A DNA stretch of 64,000 nt. It comes from Caulobacteraceae bacterium (lineage in GTDB: Bacteria > Pseudomonadota > Alphaproteobacteria > Caulobacterales > Caulobacteraceae). The position numbers and the translations under genes were made by a program. Shown piece by piece: positions 1 to 8,394 of this stretch. The stretch covers positions 21,040 through 85,039 of the forward strand of contig CANESI010000007.1 in NCBI GenBank assembly GCA_947441065.1, given 5' to 3'. Below the pieces are notes generated by a model. The model made no database searches. It saw only the letters and a program-made list of their open reading frames with translations, and was not told where the DNA came from. How positions within the stretch are numbered: position 1 is the stretch's first letter; every line of letters begins with the position of its first letter.

Positions 1-997
1 CGCTCTTATTGCCCTTGCCATCGGCCGGTTTGGCCACCGCGCGGCGCTCTCCGGCCACGTGTCCTGCCTTCATGAACTTGACGAGAACCCGCTGGCCGAT
101 CAGCAGGGGAATGCCGTCAGCCGACACCACCGCCTCGACCACGCGCTCATCAGTCCGTTCAGATGGGTCGTCCGACTGCAGCCTGCGCGCACCAAAGACG
201 GCCGCTCGGCGAAGGACCTTGCCGACATAGATCTTGGTGTCGTCGGCTTCGGGCGAGATTTCCACCGCTTGACCGATGGCCACGGCGGGCAGGGCGCTTT
301 CGGCGATCTCAGCGCGCACGATGCGGGCATTGTTAGGCTCAAGGTCAAACAGGTTCGAGACGTTCAAGGTCGATGCGCCTGAGCCTGGATTGGCATAGCG
401 CCGAACGATCCGGCCATCGGCAGGGGCCCTGATGATGGTCATTTCGAGATTATAGTCAGCCTCGTTCTTGCGCGCCATCACGGTCCCGACCATCGCCTTT
501 TGCGCGCCCAGATTGGCCTCCGCTATGCGTACGGCGTCCCGAGCCTGATCGATTTTTTGCGCGGCGACAAAGTTAGACCCGGCCAGCGCGGAAAGGCGGT
601 CCAGCTCACGACGGGCTGCGGACAGTTGCACCTCCATGGCGTTGATCTGGGCGCGGGCTTGAGCGACTTCAGCGCGGGCACGGTCAGCGGCCAGACGCGC
701 CTCATCATTTTCCTGACGGGCGAGGACCTGATCCTTGACGACATTATCGCCCTCTTGGACGAGAACCTCGCGGATGATGCCGCCTCGGCGGGCTGCAACC
801 GCAATGATGCCACCCTCGACGTCGGCCTTGCCATTGGCGATGGCCGCAAAGGGGCTTTCAGGCGCCTTGGCGGCGGCAGCGACGGCGGCGGCCTTCTTGG
901 TCTTGGCCTGATTACTCACGAACAGGCCTGTGGAGCCTAGGGCCACAACCCCCAGAACGATGAGCCAAAAGACAGGACGACGGACAAGACTCAGCAT
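1..997 (-). CDS. HlyD-family periplasmic adaptor subunit of ABC exporter (3' end beyond window)
   Basis: This gene is absent from the ORF track because it runs off the left edge; I translated it by hand. It starts at an ATG (997) 6 bases after the stop of the ATPase gene and stays open to base 1 (332 codons). The protein opens with a membrane anchor (VFWLIVLGVVALGSTGLFV), then a lipoyl-like half (IIREVLVQEGDNVVKDQVLA), an alpha-helical hairpin rich in Ala, Gln and Arg, and a second lipoyl half (IIRAPADGRIVRRYANPGS) leading into a beta-barrel. That is the architecture of membrane-fusion proteins linking an inner-membrane pump to an outer-membrane channel. Together with the two upstream genes it resembles DevB of DevBCA-type exporters. 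The substrate is unknown. Confidence 0.88.
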   Translation of the reverse strand, partial: MLSLVRRPVFWLIVLGVVALGSTGLFVSNQAKTKKAAAVAAAAKAPESPFAAIANGKADVEGGIIAVAARRGGIIREVLVQEGDNVVKDQVLARQENDEARLAADRARAEVAQARAQINAMEVQLSAARRELDRLSALAGSNFVAAQKIDQARDAVRIAEANLGAQKAMVGTVMARKNEADYNLEMTIIRAPADGRIVRRYANPGSGASTLNVSNLFDLEPNNARIVRAEIAESALPAVAIGQAVEISPEADDTKIYVGKVLRRAAVFGARRLQSDDPSERTDERVVEAVVSADGIPLLIGQRVLVKFMKAGHVAGERRAVAKPADGKGNKS

Positions 998-1003
998 CAG
1001 GAT

Positions 1004-1765
1004 CTAGGCTCCAGCAAAGGCGGTAGAGGCGTCGATAGGCGACGCCGGTGTGCGGCGGACATCATCAAGGATGCGGCCGTCTTCAATATGGATGACGCGG
1101 TCGGCATAGGCCTCAAGGCGCGGATCGTGGGTCACGCAGATGACCGCAGCTCCATGGACCTTGGCAGCCCTTTGCAGCAGGCGAATAACCACCTGACCGT
1201 TCTCGCCGTCGAGGGCCGAGGTCGGTTCGTCGGCGAACAGAAGTTGAGGCTGTTTGGCGAGCGCCCGGGCAATCGCCACGCGCTGCTTTTCCCCGCCCGA
1301 TAGCTCCGAGGGGTGTTGATTAAGGCGCTCGGCCAGACCCACTTCGGTCAGGGCTTGGGCCGCGATAGCCTGGGCCTCCGCAGGACTAAAGCCCTTATAT
1401 TTCAGAACGGTTGTGACCTGTTTAATGGCGGTCAGTGCCGCGAACAGGTTGAAGCCTTGGAAGATGAAGCCGCAATGATCAAGCCGGAACCGATCGATGC
1501 GGCTGTCGGTCTGTGACCAGAGATCTTGGCCCATAGCCATCACCTGCCCCTCATCGGGACGCAGAAGGCCGGACAGGGCCGCGATCAGGGTCGACTTGCC
1601 CGAACCGGATGGCCCCATGACCATGGTCAGGTCGCCGTGCAGGGCGTCAAAATCGACGGATTTGAGCACTTGGATATGGCTGCGACCGGTCTTGAAGCTC
1701 TTGCTTAAGCCCTTGGCCTCGATGGCCTTGGTGCCGACATGACTGTTGAGGGGGTTCGGGCTCAT
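1004..1765 (-). CDS. ABC transporter ATP-binding protein (MacB/LolD/DevA type)
   Basis: A 253-aa nucleotide-binding subunit that would power the adjacent FtsX-like permease on the cytoplasmic face of the inner membrane. Walker A (GPSGSGKST, about residues 52-60), the signature LSGGEKQR, Walker B (LLFADEPTSALD) and the switch histidine (VTHD) are all intact. The length and the LSGGEKQRVAIARAL signature are typical of the LolD/MacB/DevA group rather than of importer ATPases. Its start overlaps the permease stop by 4 bases (ATGA type), and the HlyD adaptor follows after 6 bases, so the three genes almost certainly form one transcript. The cargo (lipid, peptide or drug) cannot be read from the sequence. 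Confidence 0.92.
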   Translation of the reverse strand: MSPNPLNSHVGTKAIEAKGLSKSFKTGRSHIQVLKSVDFDALHGDLTMVMGPSGSGKSTLIAALSGLLRPDEGQVMAMGQDLWSQTDSRIDRFRLDHCGFIFQGFNLFAALTAIKQVTTVLKYKGFSPAEAQAIAAQALTEVGLAERLNQHPSELSGGEKQRVAIARALAKQPQLLFADEPTSALDGENGQVVIRLLQRAAKVHGAAVICVTHDPRLEAYADRVIHIEDGRILDDVRRTPASPIDASTAFAGA

Positions 1766-2913
1766 CGCAGTAGGTCCGCAGGTTGGCTCTTTTTAAGGAT
1801 GCCGAGGGCCATCAGGCCAGACAGCATGGCGATCAGCAGCAGGAACACGGCCGTCATACCCACCAGTCCGGGGGTGAAGGCCATGGGCACGCCGCCGGCA
1901 CCGGCCAACAGGGCCATTAATGTGACCAGCACGGCTGTGGCTCCAAGGCCCGCCACTCCGACCCAAAAGCTCAATTCAAGGACAATCCAGCGCAAGGACC
2001 CCATCGAGACGCCGAGCGCGCGCAAGGACGCAAATTCCTTGATATTGGCCAAGATCGCACCGCGCAGGGTCTGAGACGTGATCCCCACCCCGATCAGCAG
2101 GCCCAGAAATAGCGAGAAGCCCAGCATGATGCCGATAATGCTTTCCTTCATCATGGAGCCTTCATTGGCCTTGGCCAATTCGGCCCTCGTCCAAGCGCGA
2201 AACTGGCCGTTGGCGATGGCATTCATCTGATCGCGGACCTCTTCGGCCTTCTCAGGATTGGCGATCTTGACCATCAAAGGTCCAACACGACGCGAGCCAT
2301 TGGCCATACCGAGCAGGCGCAAGGTGTCGCGGGACATAACGACCTGCGGCTGCATCATGTTGGGATAGCCGGTCAAGATGGCCTTCAGCCTGACCGTCTT
2401 GCCATTGAGGGTTGCCTTGTCGCCCAGCTTAATCTTCAGGCGCTTGAGCGCGGACTGGTCCAGAGCGATGGCATAGGGTTCGGTCAGGGCGATCCGCGTC
2501 GCATCCGTATAGTCCGTCGGCAAGGTGACCGCACCGGGACGAGGATCAATGGACATGATCTGTACCCACTCGCGGGTGCGCTTATCGCCCTTTTTGGCGG
2601 TTCCGTCCTGATCGACATTGCCCCACATGGCACCGTCGCCATCAAGGTCTGCGACCTGAATGACTTCGGGGTTCATATACATGAGCGGCATGACCCGGCG
2701 GGGCAGACCGCCCGTATTCATGAGGCTTTCGGCCTTGCTCGGGAGGATCATGATTTCGGCGGGGGAGCGGTCAATGGTGGCCGTGAAGGCCTTGCCAATG
2801 CCCATGAACATGCCGACCTGGGCCAGCACCAGCAGGCCGGAAAAGGCCAGGGCGACGACAGCAGCCAGATATCTGCGCCATTCATAGATCAGCGTGGCGA
2901 GAGCCAGCGACAT
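1762..2913 (-). CDS. ABC transporter permease, FtsX/MacB (DevC) type
   Basis: A 383-aa inner-membrane permease. One membrane helix lies near the N-terminus (YLAAVVALAFSGLLVLAQVGMFM), followed by a large periplasmic domain (about residues 40-260) and three C-terminal helices (IGIMLGFSLFLGLLIGVGI, then around residues 305-335 and 345-370). This 1+3 layout with an extracytoplasmic domain is the type VII (mechanotransmission) ABC fold of MacB, LolC/E and DevC. It is first in the permease-ATPase-adaptor operon. The promoter should lie in the short region before the divergent nucleoside transporter. The final residues SQPADLLR are characteristic of this permease group. Confidence 0.9.
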   Translation of the reverse strand: MSLALATLIYEWRRYLAAVVALAFSGLLVLAQVGMFMGIGKAFTATIDRSPAEIMILPSKAESLMNTGGLPRRVMPLMYMNPEVIQVADLDGDGAMWGNVDQDGTAKKGDKRTREWVQIMSIDPRPGAVTLPTDYTDATRIALTEPYAIALDQSALKRLKIKLGDKATLNGKTVRLKAILTGYPNMMQPQVVMSRDTLRLLGMANGSRRVGPLMVKIANPEKAEEVRDQMNAIANGQFRAWTRAELAKANEGSMMKESIIGIMLGFSLFLGLLIGVGITSQTLRGAILANIKEFASLRALGVSMGSLRWIVLELSFWVGVAGLGATAVLVTLMALLAGAGGVPMAFTPGLVGMTAVFLLLIAMLSGLMALGILKKSQPADLLR

Positions 2914-3176
2914 GGATAGAGAACCCTTCAGGGGAATGTTGGTTACTTTAACGGGAGCAATTGGTAAAAACGCTCCTGAGTGTCCCTAGGATCGCTGCAT
3001 AGCGAGCCATATCCAAGTTAAATCGAGGTAACAAAGGGCTGTGGCGGCCTTGACCGGTGATGGCGTGATGGAAATGCAACGGCGAGGTCGACTTCGGCTT
3101 GCGCCAAGGGGCGGTGCAATGGTTGATAGGGCGTGGTCGGACCGGCGCAGGGGCGCTGCCGCGCCGGGGGAAATCG

Positions 3177-4454
3177 ATGTTTCGGTGGGAAAACGCTCAG
3201 AGCCTTGTGGGCCTCAGTCTGACGCTTGCGCTCTGCTGGGCCCTGTCTGAGGACCGAAAGCGCTTTCCTTGGCGTTTGGCGATTGGGGCTATCGGGGTTC
3301 AGATCGGTTTGGTGGCCCTGATGTTTGGCGTGCCGCAAGCGCGTGCCGTGGTCAGTGGGATCAACGAGGCCGTAGACGGTCTGGCATCGGCGACGGCGCA
3401 GGGCACGCAGTTCGTGTTCGGCTATCTGGGCGGCGGCGCACAGCCCTATTCGGTGGCCAATGAGTCATCCTTGTTTGTCTTTGCCTTTCAGGTCCTGCCG
3501 CTGATCCTCGTGATCTCGGCCCTGTCGGCCCTGCTCTGGCACTGGAAGATCCTGCGTTGGATCACTCGCGGCTTTGGCTTTCTGTTTCAAAAGACCATGG
3601 GGCTTGGCGGGGCGTCGGCCCTAGCCACCGCTGCCAACATCTTTTTGGGCATGGTCGAGACCCCGATCATCATCAAGGGCTATCTGGACAAGCTGTCGCG
3701 GTCGGAAATGTTCATGATGATGGTCGTGGGGCTGGCCACTGTCGCCGGATCGACCATGGTCGCCTATGCGATGATCTTGAAGGCCACCTTGCCCAATGCT
3801 GCGGCCCATGTGCTCGTCGCCTCAATCGTTTCTGCCCCCGCAGGCGTGTTGCTGGCGCGGATCATGATCCCGGAAAGGCCCGGCGAGGGCGGGGCCTATG
3901 CCGACTATTCATCGGACCTGCTCTATGACAGCTCCATCGATGCCATCAGCAAGGGCGTGGCAGATGGCTTGCAGGTGGTCTTGAACATCTCGGCGATCTT
4001 GATTGTCTTTGTGGCGCTGGTGGCCATTGCCAATAATGTGCTTAGCATCCTGCCCCTCTGGGACGGCCAGCCGGTGACGCTCGAGCGGATGCTAGGGGTG
4101 ATCTTTGCGCCCTTGGCCTGGGCCTTGGGCATTGAATGGGCCGATGCCTCTAAGGGCGGCTATCTGCTGGGCGTCAAGCTGATGCTGACCGAGTTCATCG
4201 CCTTCATCGATCTGGGCAAGATCCCCGTGGGTGAGATGAGCGAACGTAGCCGGATGATCATGACCTATGCCCTGTGCGGCTTTGCCAATATTGGCTCGGT
4301 TGGCATTACGGTTTCAGGCATGGGCGTCCTGATGCCTGAACGGCGCAATGAGATTATTGGACTGGTATGGAAGGCCCTCTTGGCCGGGTTCTTAGCCACC
4401 TGCATGACGGCTGCGATTGTCGGGCTTCTGCCCCGCGAACTTTTTGGCCTTTAA
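3177..4454 (+). CDS. Concentrative nucleoside transporter (NupC/CNT family)
   Basis: A 425-aa inner-membrane protein importing nucleosides by ion symport. The family core is clear: ESSLFVFAFQVLPLILVISALSALL, then GMVETPIIIKGYL (the nucleoside-contacting GxxExP region), TVAGSTMVAYAMIL, LKLMLTEFIAFIDL-like text and TYALCGFANIGSVGI. These correspond to the CNT hairpin and broken-helix segments. The ORF track starts at 3099, but I chose the ATG at 3177 because GGGGGAAA precedes it and the CNT-like first helix begins just after it, whereas the upstream 26 residues are Arg/Gly-rich and unlike the family. The gene is divergent from the ABC operon and followed 21 bases later by a GST gene. Confidence 0.9.
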   Translation: MFRWENAQSLVGLSLTLALCWALSEDRKRFPWRLAIGAIGVQIGLVALMFGVPQARAVVSGINEAVDGLASATAQGTQFVFGYLGGGAQPYSVANESSLFVFAFQVLPLILVISALSALLWHWKILRWITRGFGFLFQKTMGLGGASALATAANIFLGMVETPIIIKGYLDKLSRSEMFMMMVVGLATVAGSTMVAYAMILKATLPNAAAHVLVASIVSAPAGVLLARIMIPERPGEGGAYADYSSDLLYDSSIDAISKGVADGLQVVLNISAILIVFVALVAIANNVLSILPLWDGQPVTLERMLGVIFAPLAWALGIEWADASKGGYLLGVKLMLTEFIAFIDLGKIPVGEMSERSRMIMTYALCGFANIGSVGITVSGMGVLMPERRNEIIGLVWKALLAGFLATCMTAAIVGLLPRELFGL

Positions 4455-4475
4455 CGAGAAGAACGAGGATATCCC

Positions 4476-5093
4476 ATGAAGCTCTATGACAGTTTCCGTG
4501 CCCCCAACCCGCGCCGCGTGCGCTGGCTCATGGCCGAGAAGAACATCACCGACATTGAGGTGGTGATGGTTGATGTGTTCAAGGGTGAGCACAAGACGCC
4601 GGAATATCTGGCCAAGTGCGGCCTGCCCAATGTTCCGGCGCTCGAGTTCGACGATGGCACCGCCATCACCGAGTCTGTTGCCATCGCGCGCTATCTTGAG
4701 ACGGTCTATCCAGAGCCTAACATGCTGGGGAAGGATGCTCGGGAGGTGGCCGTCATCGAGATGTGGACCCGCCGCGTCGAGAACCTGTTGGGTACGCCCC
4801 TGATGCTGTCTGTGCGCCACACCCATCCCGCGCTGGCCGCCCTCGACACCCAGATTCCGGCCATTGCTGAGACCAATATGGCCGCAGCGGGCCGTGCCAT
4901 GAAGGTCTTTGACCGCCAACTGGCCAAGACCGAGTTCCTCGCCGGTGATCGCGTGACCATGGCCGACGTGGTCGCCGCGACCTCCATCGATTTTGCACGG
5001 ATGATCAAGTTCACCATTCCCTCCGAACTGACCCATCTGAACCGCTGGTACGACGCCATGATGGCCCGTCCTGCGGCTAAGGCTGGGGTGTAG
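4476..5093 (+). CDS. Glutathione S-transferase family protein
   Basis: A 205-aa cytosolic GST. It has a thioredoxin-like N-terminal domain (MKLYDSFRAPNPRRVRWLMAEK, residues 1-80) with the cis-Pro segment (LPNVPALEFDDG) and the glutathione-binding TESVAIARYLE motif, then an all-helical C-terminal domain ending in LNRWYDAMMARPA. The ASP-like start SFRAPNPRRVR has a serine where many GSTs place the catalytic residue. The substrate cannot be predicted. It lies 21 bases after the nucleoside transporter on the same strand and may be co-transcribed with it. A block of intergenic palindromes follows its stop. Confidence 0.88.
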   Translation: MKLYDSFRAPNPRRVRWLMAEKNITDIEVVMVDVFKGEHKTPEYLAKCGLPNVPALEFDDGTAITESVAIARYLETVYPEPNMLGKDAREVAVIEMWTRRVENLLGTPLMLSVRHTHPALAALDTQIPAIAETNMAAAGRAMKVFDRQLAKTEFLAGDRVTMADVVAATSIDFARMIKFTIPSELTHLNRWYDAMMARPAAKAGV

Positions 5094-5116
5094 CAATCAG
5101 GGCCACACTCTCTAAG

Positions 5117-5420
5117 CCGTGTTCCCCGCGAAGGCGGGGAGGGCGGTGAGGAACAACAAGTAAGGCCCTCACCCAACCCTCTCCCACAGGGAGAGGGCTA
5201 GAACGAGCGGAAAAGCCCTCGCCCCCTTCAGGGGGAGAGGGTTGGGTGAGGGGGTCATCCACTGCCCCCACCGCTGCATTTCCCACAAAAGCGTGGGCCG
5301 GTGGGTCGATTACCGCTGGCGTGAAAGGGTCTGGGTCCCCGCCTTTGCGGGGAACACGGGTTTATGGGCTTAGATCTTCCCCCTCTGGGGGAAGTACCGG
5401 CGAAGCCGGGGTAGGGGGTT
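5117..5420. repeat. Composite block of intergenic palindromic repeats
   Basis: The 338-base gap between the GST gene and the luciferase-like gene holds no ORF of note but several palindromes. CCGTGTTCCCCGCGAAGGCG lies at 5117. A perfect 20-bp inverted repeat has CCCTCACCCAACCCTCTCCC at 5166-5185 and its complement at 5233-5252. A GGGTCTGGGTCCCCGCC unit lies at 5327-5360. An ATCTTCCCCCTCTGGGGGAA unit lies at 5374-5419. The last two recur in inverted orientation near 58.3-58.5 kb. These are short REP-like intergenic elements, not a CRISPR array. Some may act as bidirectional transcription ends between the two convergent genes. Confidence 0.8.
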
Positions 5421-5431
5421 GATCCACTCCC

Positions 5432-6424
5432 TCAGCCCTTAATCAACGCCAACGACCGGGCGCGGTCGTCGCGGGTGGGGCCGTAGCTGATGATGAACAG
5501 TTCGTCCGCGCCGGTGTGGGCGGCCTTGGCGGCGAGGGCGGTGCGGACTTGAGCACCGTCACCGACGATTGAGCGGCGCGACACCTCGGCCAGCCTAGGA
5601 TCGGGGCCAAGGGCGGCCAGCTTGGCATGGGCCGCTTCGAGGCTGGGGAAGCTGGTTTGGCGGCCCTCTAAAAAGGCCAAGGCCCAGACCTGACGAGGTG
5701 CATCGAGCCTCTGGGCCTCTTCAGGCGTATCGGCGGCAAAGGCAGAGGTGCCCACACCGGCCCAAGGCTTGTCTCGGAACGGCGAGGGGGTGAAGGCGGC
5801 GCGGTAGGCGGCGATGGCGGGGGCCGCATCTGTCTGGGCGATGAACTCGGCAAAGACCATGCCGACCCCGGCCTTTCCGGCGAAGGTCGCGCTGTCTACC
5901 GACGTGCAGAGGATGAACAGATCCGGATGAGACGGCCCGCGCGGCTGAGCAATGATACCGCTGGCCGGATGGCGCTCTGGGAAGGGCTCCTTGCCCGATG
6001 AGTCCAGCAGCCAAGCATTGAGCAGCGCGAAATATTGCGGGAAGGCCTCAGATCCGGCAGACCGCAGGGCCGAACCCGTGCGCATGTCCGCCCCCAAGGC
6101 CCGCCCGACACCCAGATCAATCCGCCCCGGGGCCAGACCCTCCAGCACCATGAACTGTTCGGCGATCTTAAGCGGGGAGTGGTTAGGCAACATGACGCCG
6201 CCAGAGCCCAATCGAATGCGGCTGGTGACCTGGGTCATGGCGGCGATCAAGATTTCGGGGGCAGAGCCACCAAAGGCGGGGATCGAGTGATGTTCCGCCA
6301 CCCAAAACCGGTTGAAGCCGAGCTTTTCGGCGATCTGGACCATGGCGATGGTTTCACGCACCGCTTCGGCGCCGGTCATGGCACCGAGCAAGGGCGACAG
6401 GTCGAGAACGGACAGTTCGGTCAT
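5432..6424 (-). CDS. LLM-class (luciferase-like) flavin-dependent oxidoreductase, MsnO8 type
   Basis: A 330-aa bacterial-luciferase-like protein expected to use reduced FMN (or F420 in some relatives) for a monooxygenase or dehydrogenase reaction. The N-terminus LSVLDLSPLLGAMTGAEAVRE, followed by GFNRFWVAEHHSIP, IRLGSGGVMLPNHSPLKIAEQF and GRIDLGVGRALG, is the standard TIM-barrel signature series of the MsnO8 subgroup. Its ATG overlaps the stop of the methyltransferase gene (ATGA), so the two are translationally coupled. The substrate is unknown, as for most members of the family. Confidence 0.85.
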   Translation of the reverse strand: MTELSVLDLSPLLGAMTGAEAVRETIAMVQIAEKLGFNRFWVAEHHSIPAFGGSAPEILIAAMTQVTSRIRLGSGGVMLPNHSPLKIAEQFMVLEGLAPGRIDLGVGRALGADMRTGSALRSAGSEAFPQYFALLNAWLLDSSGKEPFPERHPASGIIAQPRGPSHPDLFILCTSVDSATFAGKAGVGMVFAEFIAQTDAAPAIAAYRAAFTPSPFRDKPWAGVGTSAFAADTPEEAQRLDAPRQVWALAFLEGRQTSFPSLEAAHAKLAALGPDPRLAEVSRRSIVGDGAQVRTALAAKAAHTGADELFIISYGPTRDDRARSLALIKG

Positions 6425-7344
6425 GATGGTTCCTCACCAGGCTTTTCGCCCGCAGACTGTTCTATCGCTCCCAAGGCGTCGGCAAGCCGCATCTTGGCCG
6501 ATCCGGGCTTGAGGGGCTGTTGTTGATCGGGATGAGGTGCCCAGCCGGTCATGGTCAAGATGTCAAAAGTCGCGCGCACCTTGCCATCGGGATCGCTAAA
6601 CCGGTCCTGATAGAGGCCCATGGCTCTGGCCAGCACCGCACGGGTCAAGGGTTTGCCCTGCCGGTCCGCCAAGGCATTGGTCTCGCCCATGCGCCGCAGA
6701 TCTTGGATCAGCTTTAAGGGATGATCATAGCGCACCGTGACCCGATCAACATCGGCCACGGGCAGGGCAAACCCGGCGCGTTGTAAAAGGCCCGCCACAT
6801 CATAGGCGTCGGCAAAGGGGGCAATGCGAAGGCCCGCGCCGCCGCTCAGTTCCGACTCTGCCTCGATCAGACATTGGCGAAGCTCTGTCAGGGTCTGGCC
6901 CCCGAAGATCGCAGCCATAAAGAGGCCATCGGGCCTCAACGCGCGGCGGATTTGAATGAGCGTTCCGGGCAGGTCATTGACCCAGTGCAAGGCGAGGCTC
7001 GAGACCACCAGATCCAAAGAGGCAACGCCGAAGGGCAGGGCCTCCTCATCGACCTGAAGGCGTAGGCTGTCGCGGCCTGCCAGCATGGTCCCCGATAGAT
7101 CAGTCTCGATGACGGTGCCGACGCGAGGACGGGCATCGCTGGCTGACAATATTTGCGAGAATATCCCACTTCGCGACCCCAGATCGACACAGACCGGAAA
7201 ATCACGCAGGATGATCTCGATCCGCTCGACCATATCGCCAGCCGCGCGGGCCTTGAGGAAATCGGCAGCGGCGAAATCCAAGGCGGCGCGGTCCAGTCGG
7301 GCGCGGTGCAAGGAACGGTCGAACAGGCGAGGAGGGGCGCTCAT
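6421..7344 (-). CDS. SAM-dependent methyltransferase-fold protein, BioC/NDUFAF5-like
   Basis: A 307-aa Rossmann-fold protein. The start LFDRSLHRARLDRAA and the core VCVDLGSRSGIFSQIL, DLVVSSLALHWVNDLPGTLIQIRRAL and PDGLFMAAIFGGQTLTELRQ match the alphaproteobacterial group related to mitochondrial NDUFAF5 and to BioC. NDUFAF5 is known to hydroxylate an arginine of a complex I subunit; whether the bacterial members do so is not established. The glycine-rich SAM motif is present in a modified form (DLGSRSG). It is divergent from comF (36 bases between start codons), an arrangement I recall as common in alphaproteobacteria. Confidence 0.8.
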   Translation of the reverse strand: MSAPPRLFDRSLHRARLDRAALDFAAADFLKARAAGDMVERIEIILRDFPVCVDLGSRSGIFSQILSASDARPRVGTVIETDLSGTMLAGRDSLRLQVDEEALPFGVASLDLVVSSLALHWVNDLPGTLIQIRRALRPDGLFMAAIFGGQTLTELRQCLIEAESELSGGAGLRIAPFADAYDVAGLLQRAGFALPVADVDRVTVRYDHPLKLIQDLRRMGETNALADRQGKPLTRAVLARAMGLYQDRFSDPDGKVRATFDILTMTGWAPHPDQQQPLKPGSAKMRLADALGAIEQSAGEKPGEEPS

Positions 7345-7380
7345 GGTGCAAGGCCTATATCATCAAAGCGGTGTTCGGAA

Positions 7381-8112
7381 ATGAGACATAGGCTTCACGC
7401 CCTACTCGATTTGCTATTTCCCCCGCGAGATTTCGCCGAAAGGCCGTCGCAGGGGCCGGGATTAGCGGCGGACGCCTTTTTGAAGGTGAGTTTCCTCGAT
7501 GATCCGGTCTGTGATGGCTGTGGTATTCCGTTCGAGTTCAATCAGGGCATTGGGGCCCTTTGCCCGGCCTGTATGGCAAGGCCACGCGCCTTTGCCCGGG
7601 CGCGGGCGGCCTGTCTCTATGACGAAGGCTCGCGCGATCTGATCTTACGGTTCAAACATGCCGACCGGCCCGATCTGGCCAAGCTGTTTCAGCAATGGAT
7701 TAGCCGCGCGGCGCGGGACCTGATTGCTGATGCCGATGCGGTGGTGCCCGTTCCGCTCCATCCCTTGCGGCTCCTGTCGCGGCGCTACAATCAGGCCGCC
7801 GAGATCGCTCGGCCTCTCGCGCGGCAAGCGGGCCTTGTCTATCTGCCTGACAGTCTCAGGCGCCACCGTGCCACGGCAAGCCAAGGGGGACGGTCTGGCT
7901 CTGGACGACGGCGCAATGTCGCGGGTGCCTTTGTCGTACCGCCCGGTCACCAGCGCCAGATCAAGGGGCGGCGGATCTTGCTGATTGATGATGTTTTGAC
8001 CACCGGTGCCACGGCGGAGGCCTGCGCGAAGGCCCTATTGCGAGCCGGGGCCCGCGCGGTCGATGTTGCTGTGGTCGCAAGGGTGCGCACGGTGGAAAAT
8101 CACCCTATATAG
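7381..8112 (+). CDS. ComF family protein (phosphoribosyltransferase-like)
   Basis: A 243-aa ComF/GntX-type protein. It has an N-terminal zinc-ribbon-like segment with paired cysteines (PVCDGCGIPF and LCPACMARPR), followed by a type I phosphoribosyltransferase fold with the PRPP-loop signature GRRILLIDDVLTTGATAEAC near the C-terminus. The motif RRYNQAAEIARPLA is typical of the family. ComF homologues act in DNA uptake in naturally competent bacteria, but many carriers are not known to be competent. The track ORF begins at 7153 inside the divergent methyltransferase; the ATG at 7381 is the sensible start. It heads a run with grxC, a nitrilase-type gene and DUF1178. Confidence 0.88.
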   Translation: MRHRLHALLDLLFPPRDFAERPSQGPGLAADAFLKVSFLDDPVCDGCGIPFEFNQGIGALCPACMARPRAFARARAACLYDEGSRDLILRFKHADRPDLAKLFQQWISRAARDLIADADAVVPVPLHPLRLLSRRYNQAAEIARPLARQAGLVYLPDSLRRHRATASQGGRSGSGRRRNVAGAFVVPPGHQRQIKGRRILLIDDVLTTGATAEACAKALLRAGARAVDVAVVARVRTVENHPI

Positions 8113-8139
8113 GAAGCATCAGACCTCGAAAGGCCCGTC

Positions 8140-8394
8140 ATGACCGCCGTGACCATCTATACCAAGCCCTTCTGCCCCTATTGCACCCGCGCGATCGGGC
8201 TTCTGCGTCAAAAGGGCGTCAGCTATCAGGAAGTCGAAGCGGGTATGGACCCGGCCCTTCGCCAAGAGATGATGCAGCGTTCGGGTCGCTCGACCTTTCC
8301 GCAGATCTTCATTGGCGACAAGCATGTCGGCGGCTGTGATGACATCATGGCCCTAGAGCGAGACGGCAAGCTGGATGCGATGCTCGCCGCATGA
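8140..8394 (+). CDS. grxC: Glutaredoxin 3
   Basis: An 84-aa monomeric dithiol glutaredoxin that reduces disulfides and mixed glutathione disulfides in the cytosol. The redox motif CPYC is at residues 12-15, with the cis-Pro region STFPQIFIGDKHVGGCDD that binds glutathione. The length is that of classic GrxC. It overlaps the next gene by 4 bases (ATGA) and follows comF by 27 bases, so it sits in a comF-grxC-nitrilase-DUF1178 operon. Confidence 0.95.
   Translation: MTAVTIYTKPFCPYCTRAIGLLRQKGVSYQEVEAGMDPALRQEMMQRSGRSTFPQIFIGDKHVGGCDDIMALERDGKLDAMLAA

Noticed and set aside
4392-5096. 234-aa minus-strand ORF over the GST gene
   Set aside because: The GST on the plus strand has clear domains, and the opposite frame is His/Gly-rich noise.
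5077-5286. Small ORFs in the repeat blocks at 5.1-5.4 and 58.3-58.6 kb as genes
   Set aside because: Their sequence is made of palindromic units (PSPPEGGE type peptides), without ribosome-binding sites or conserved products.
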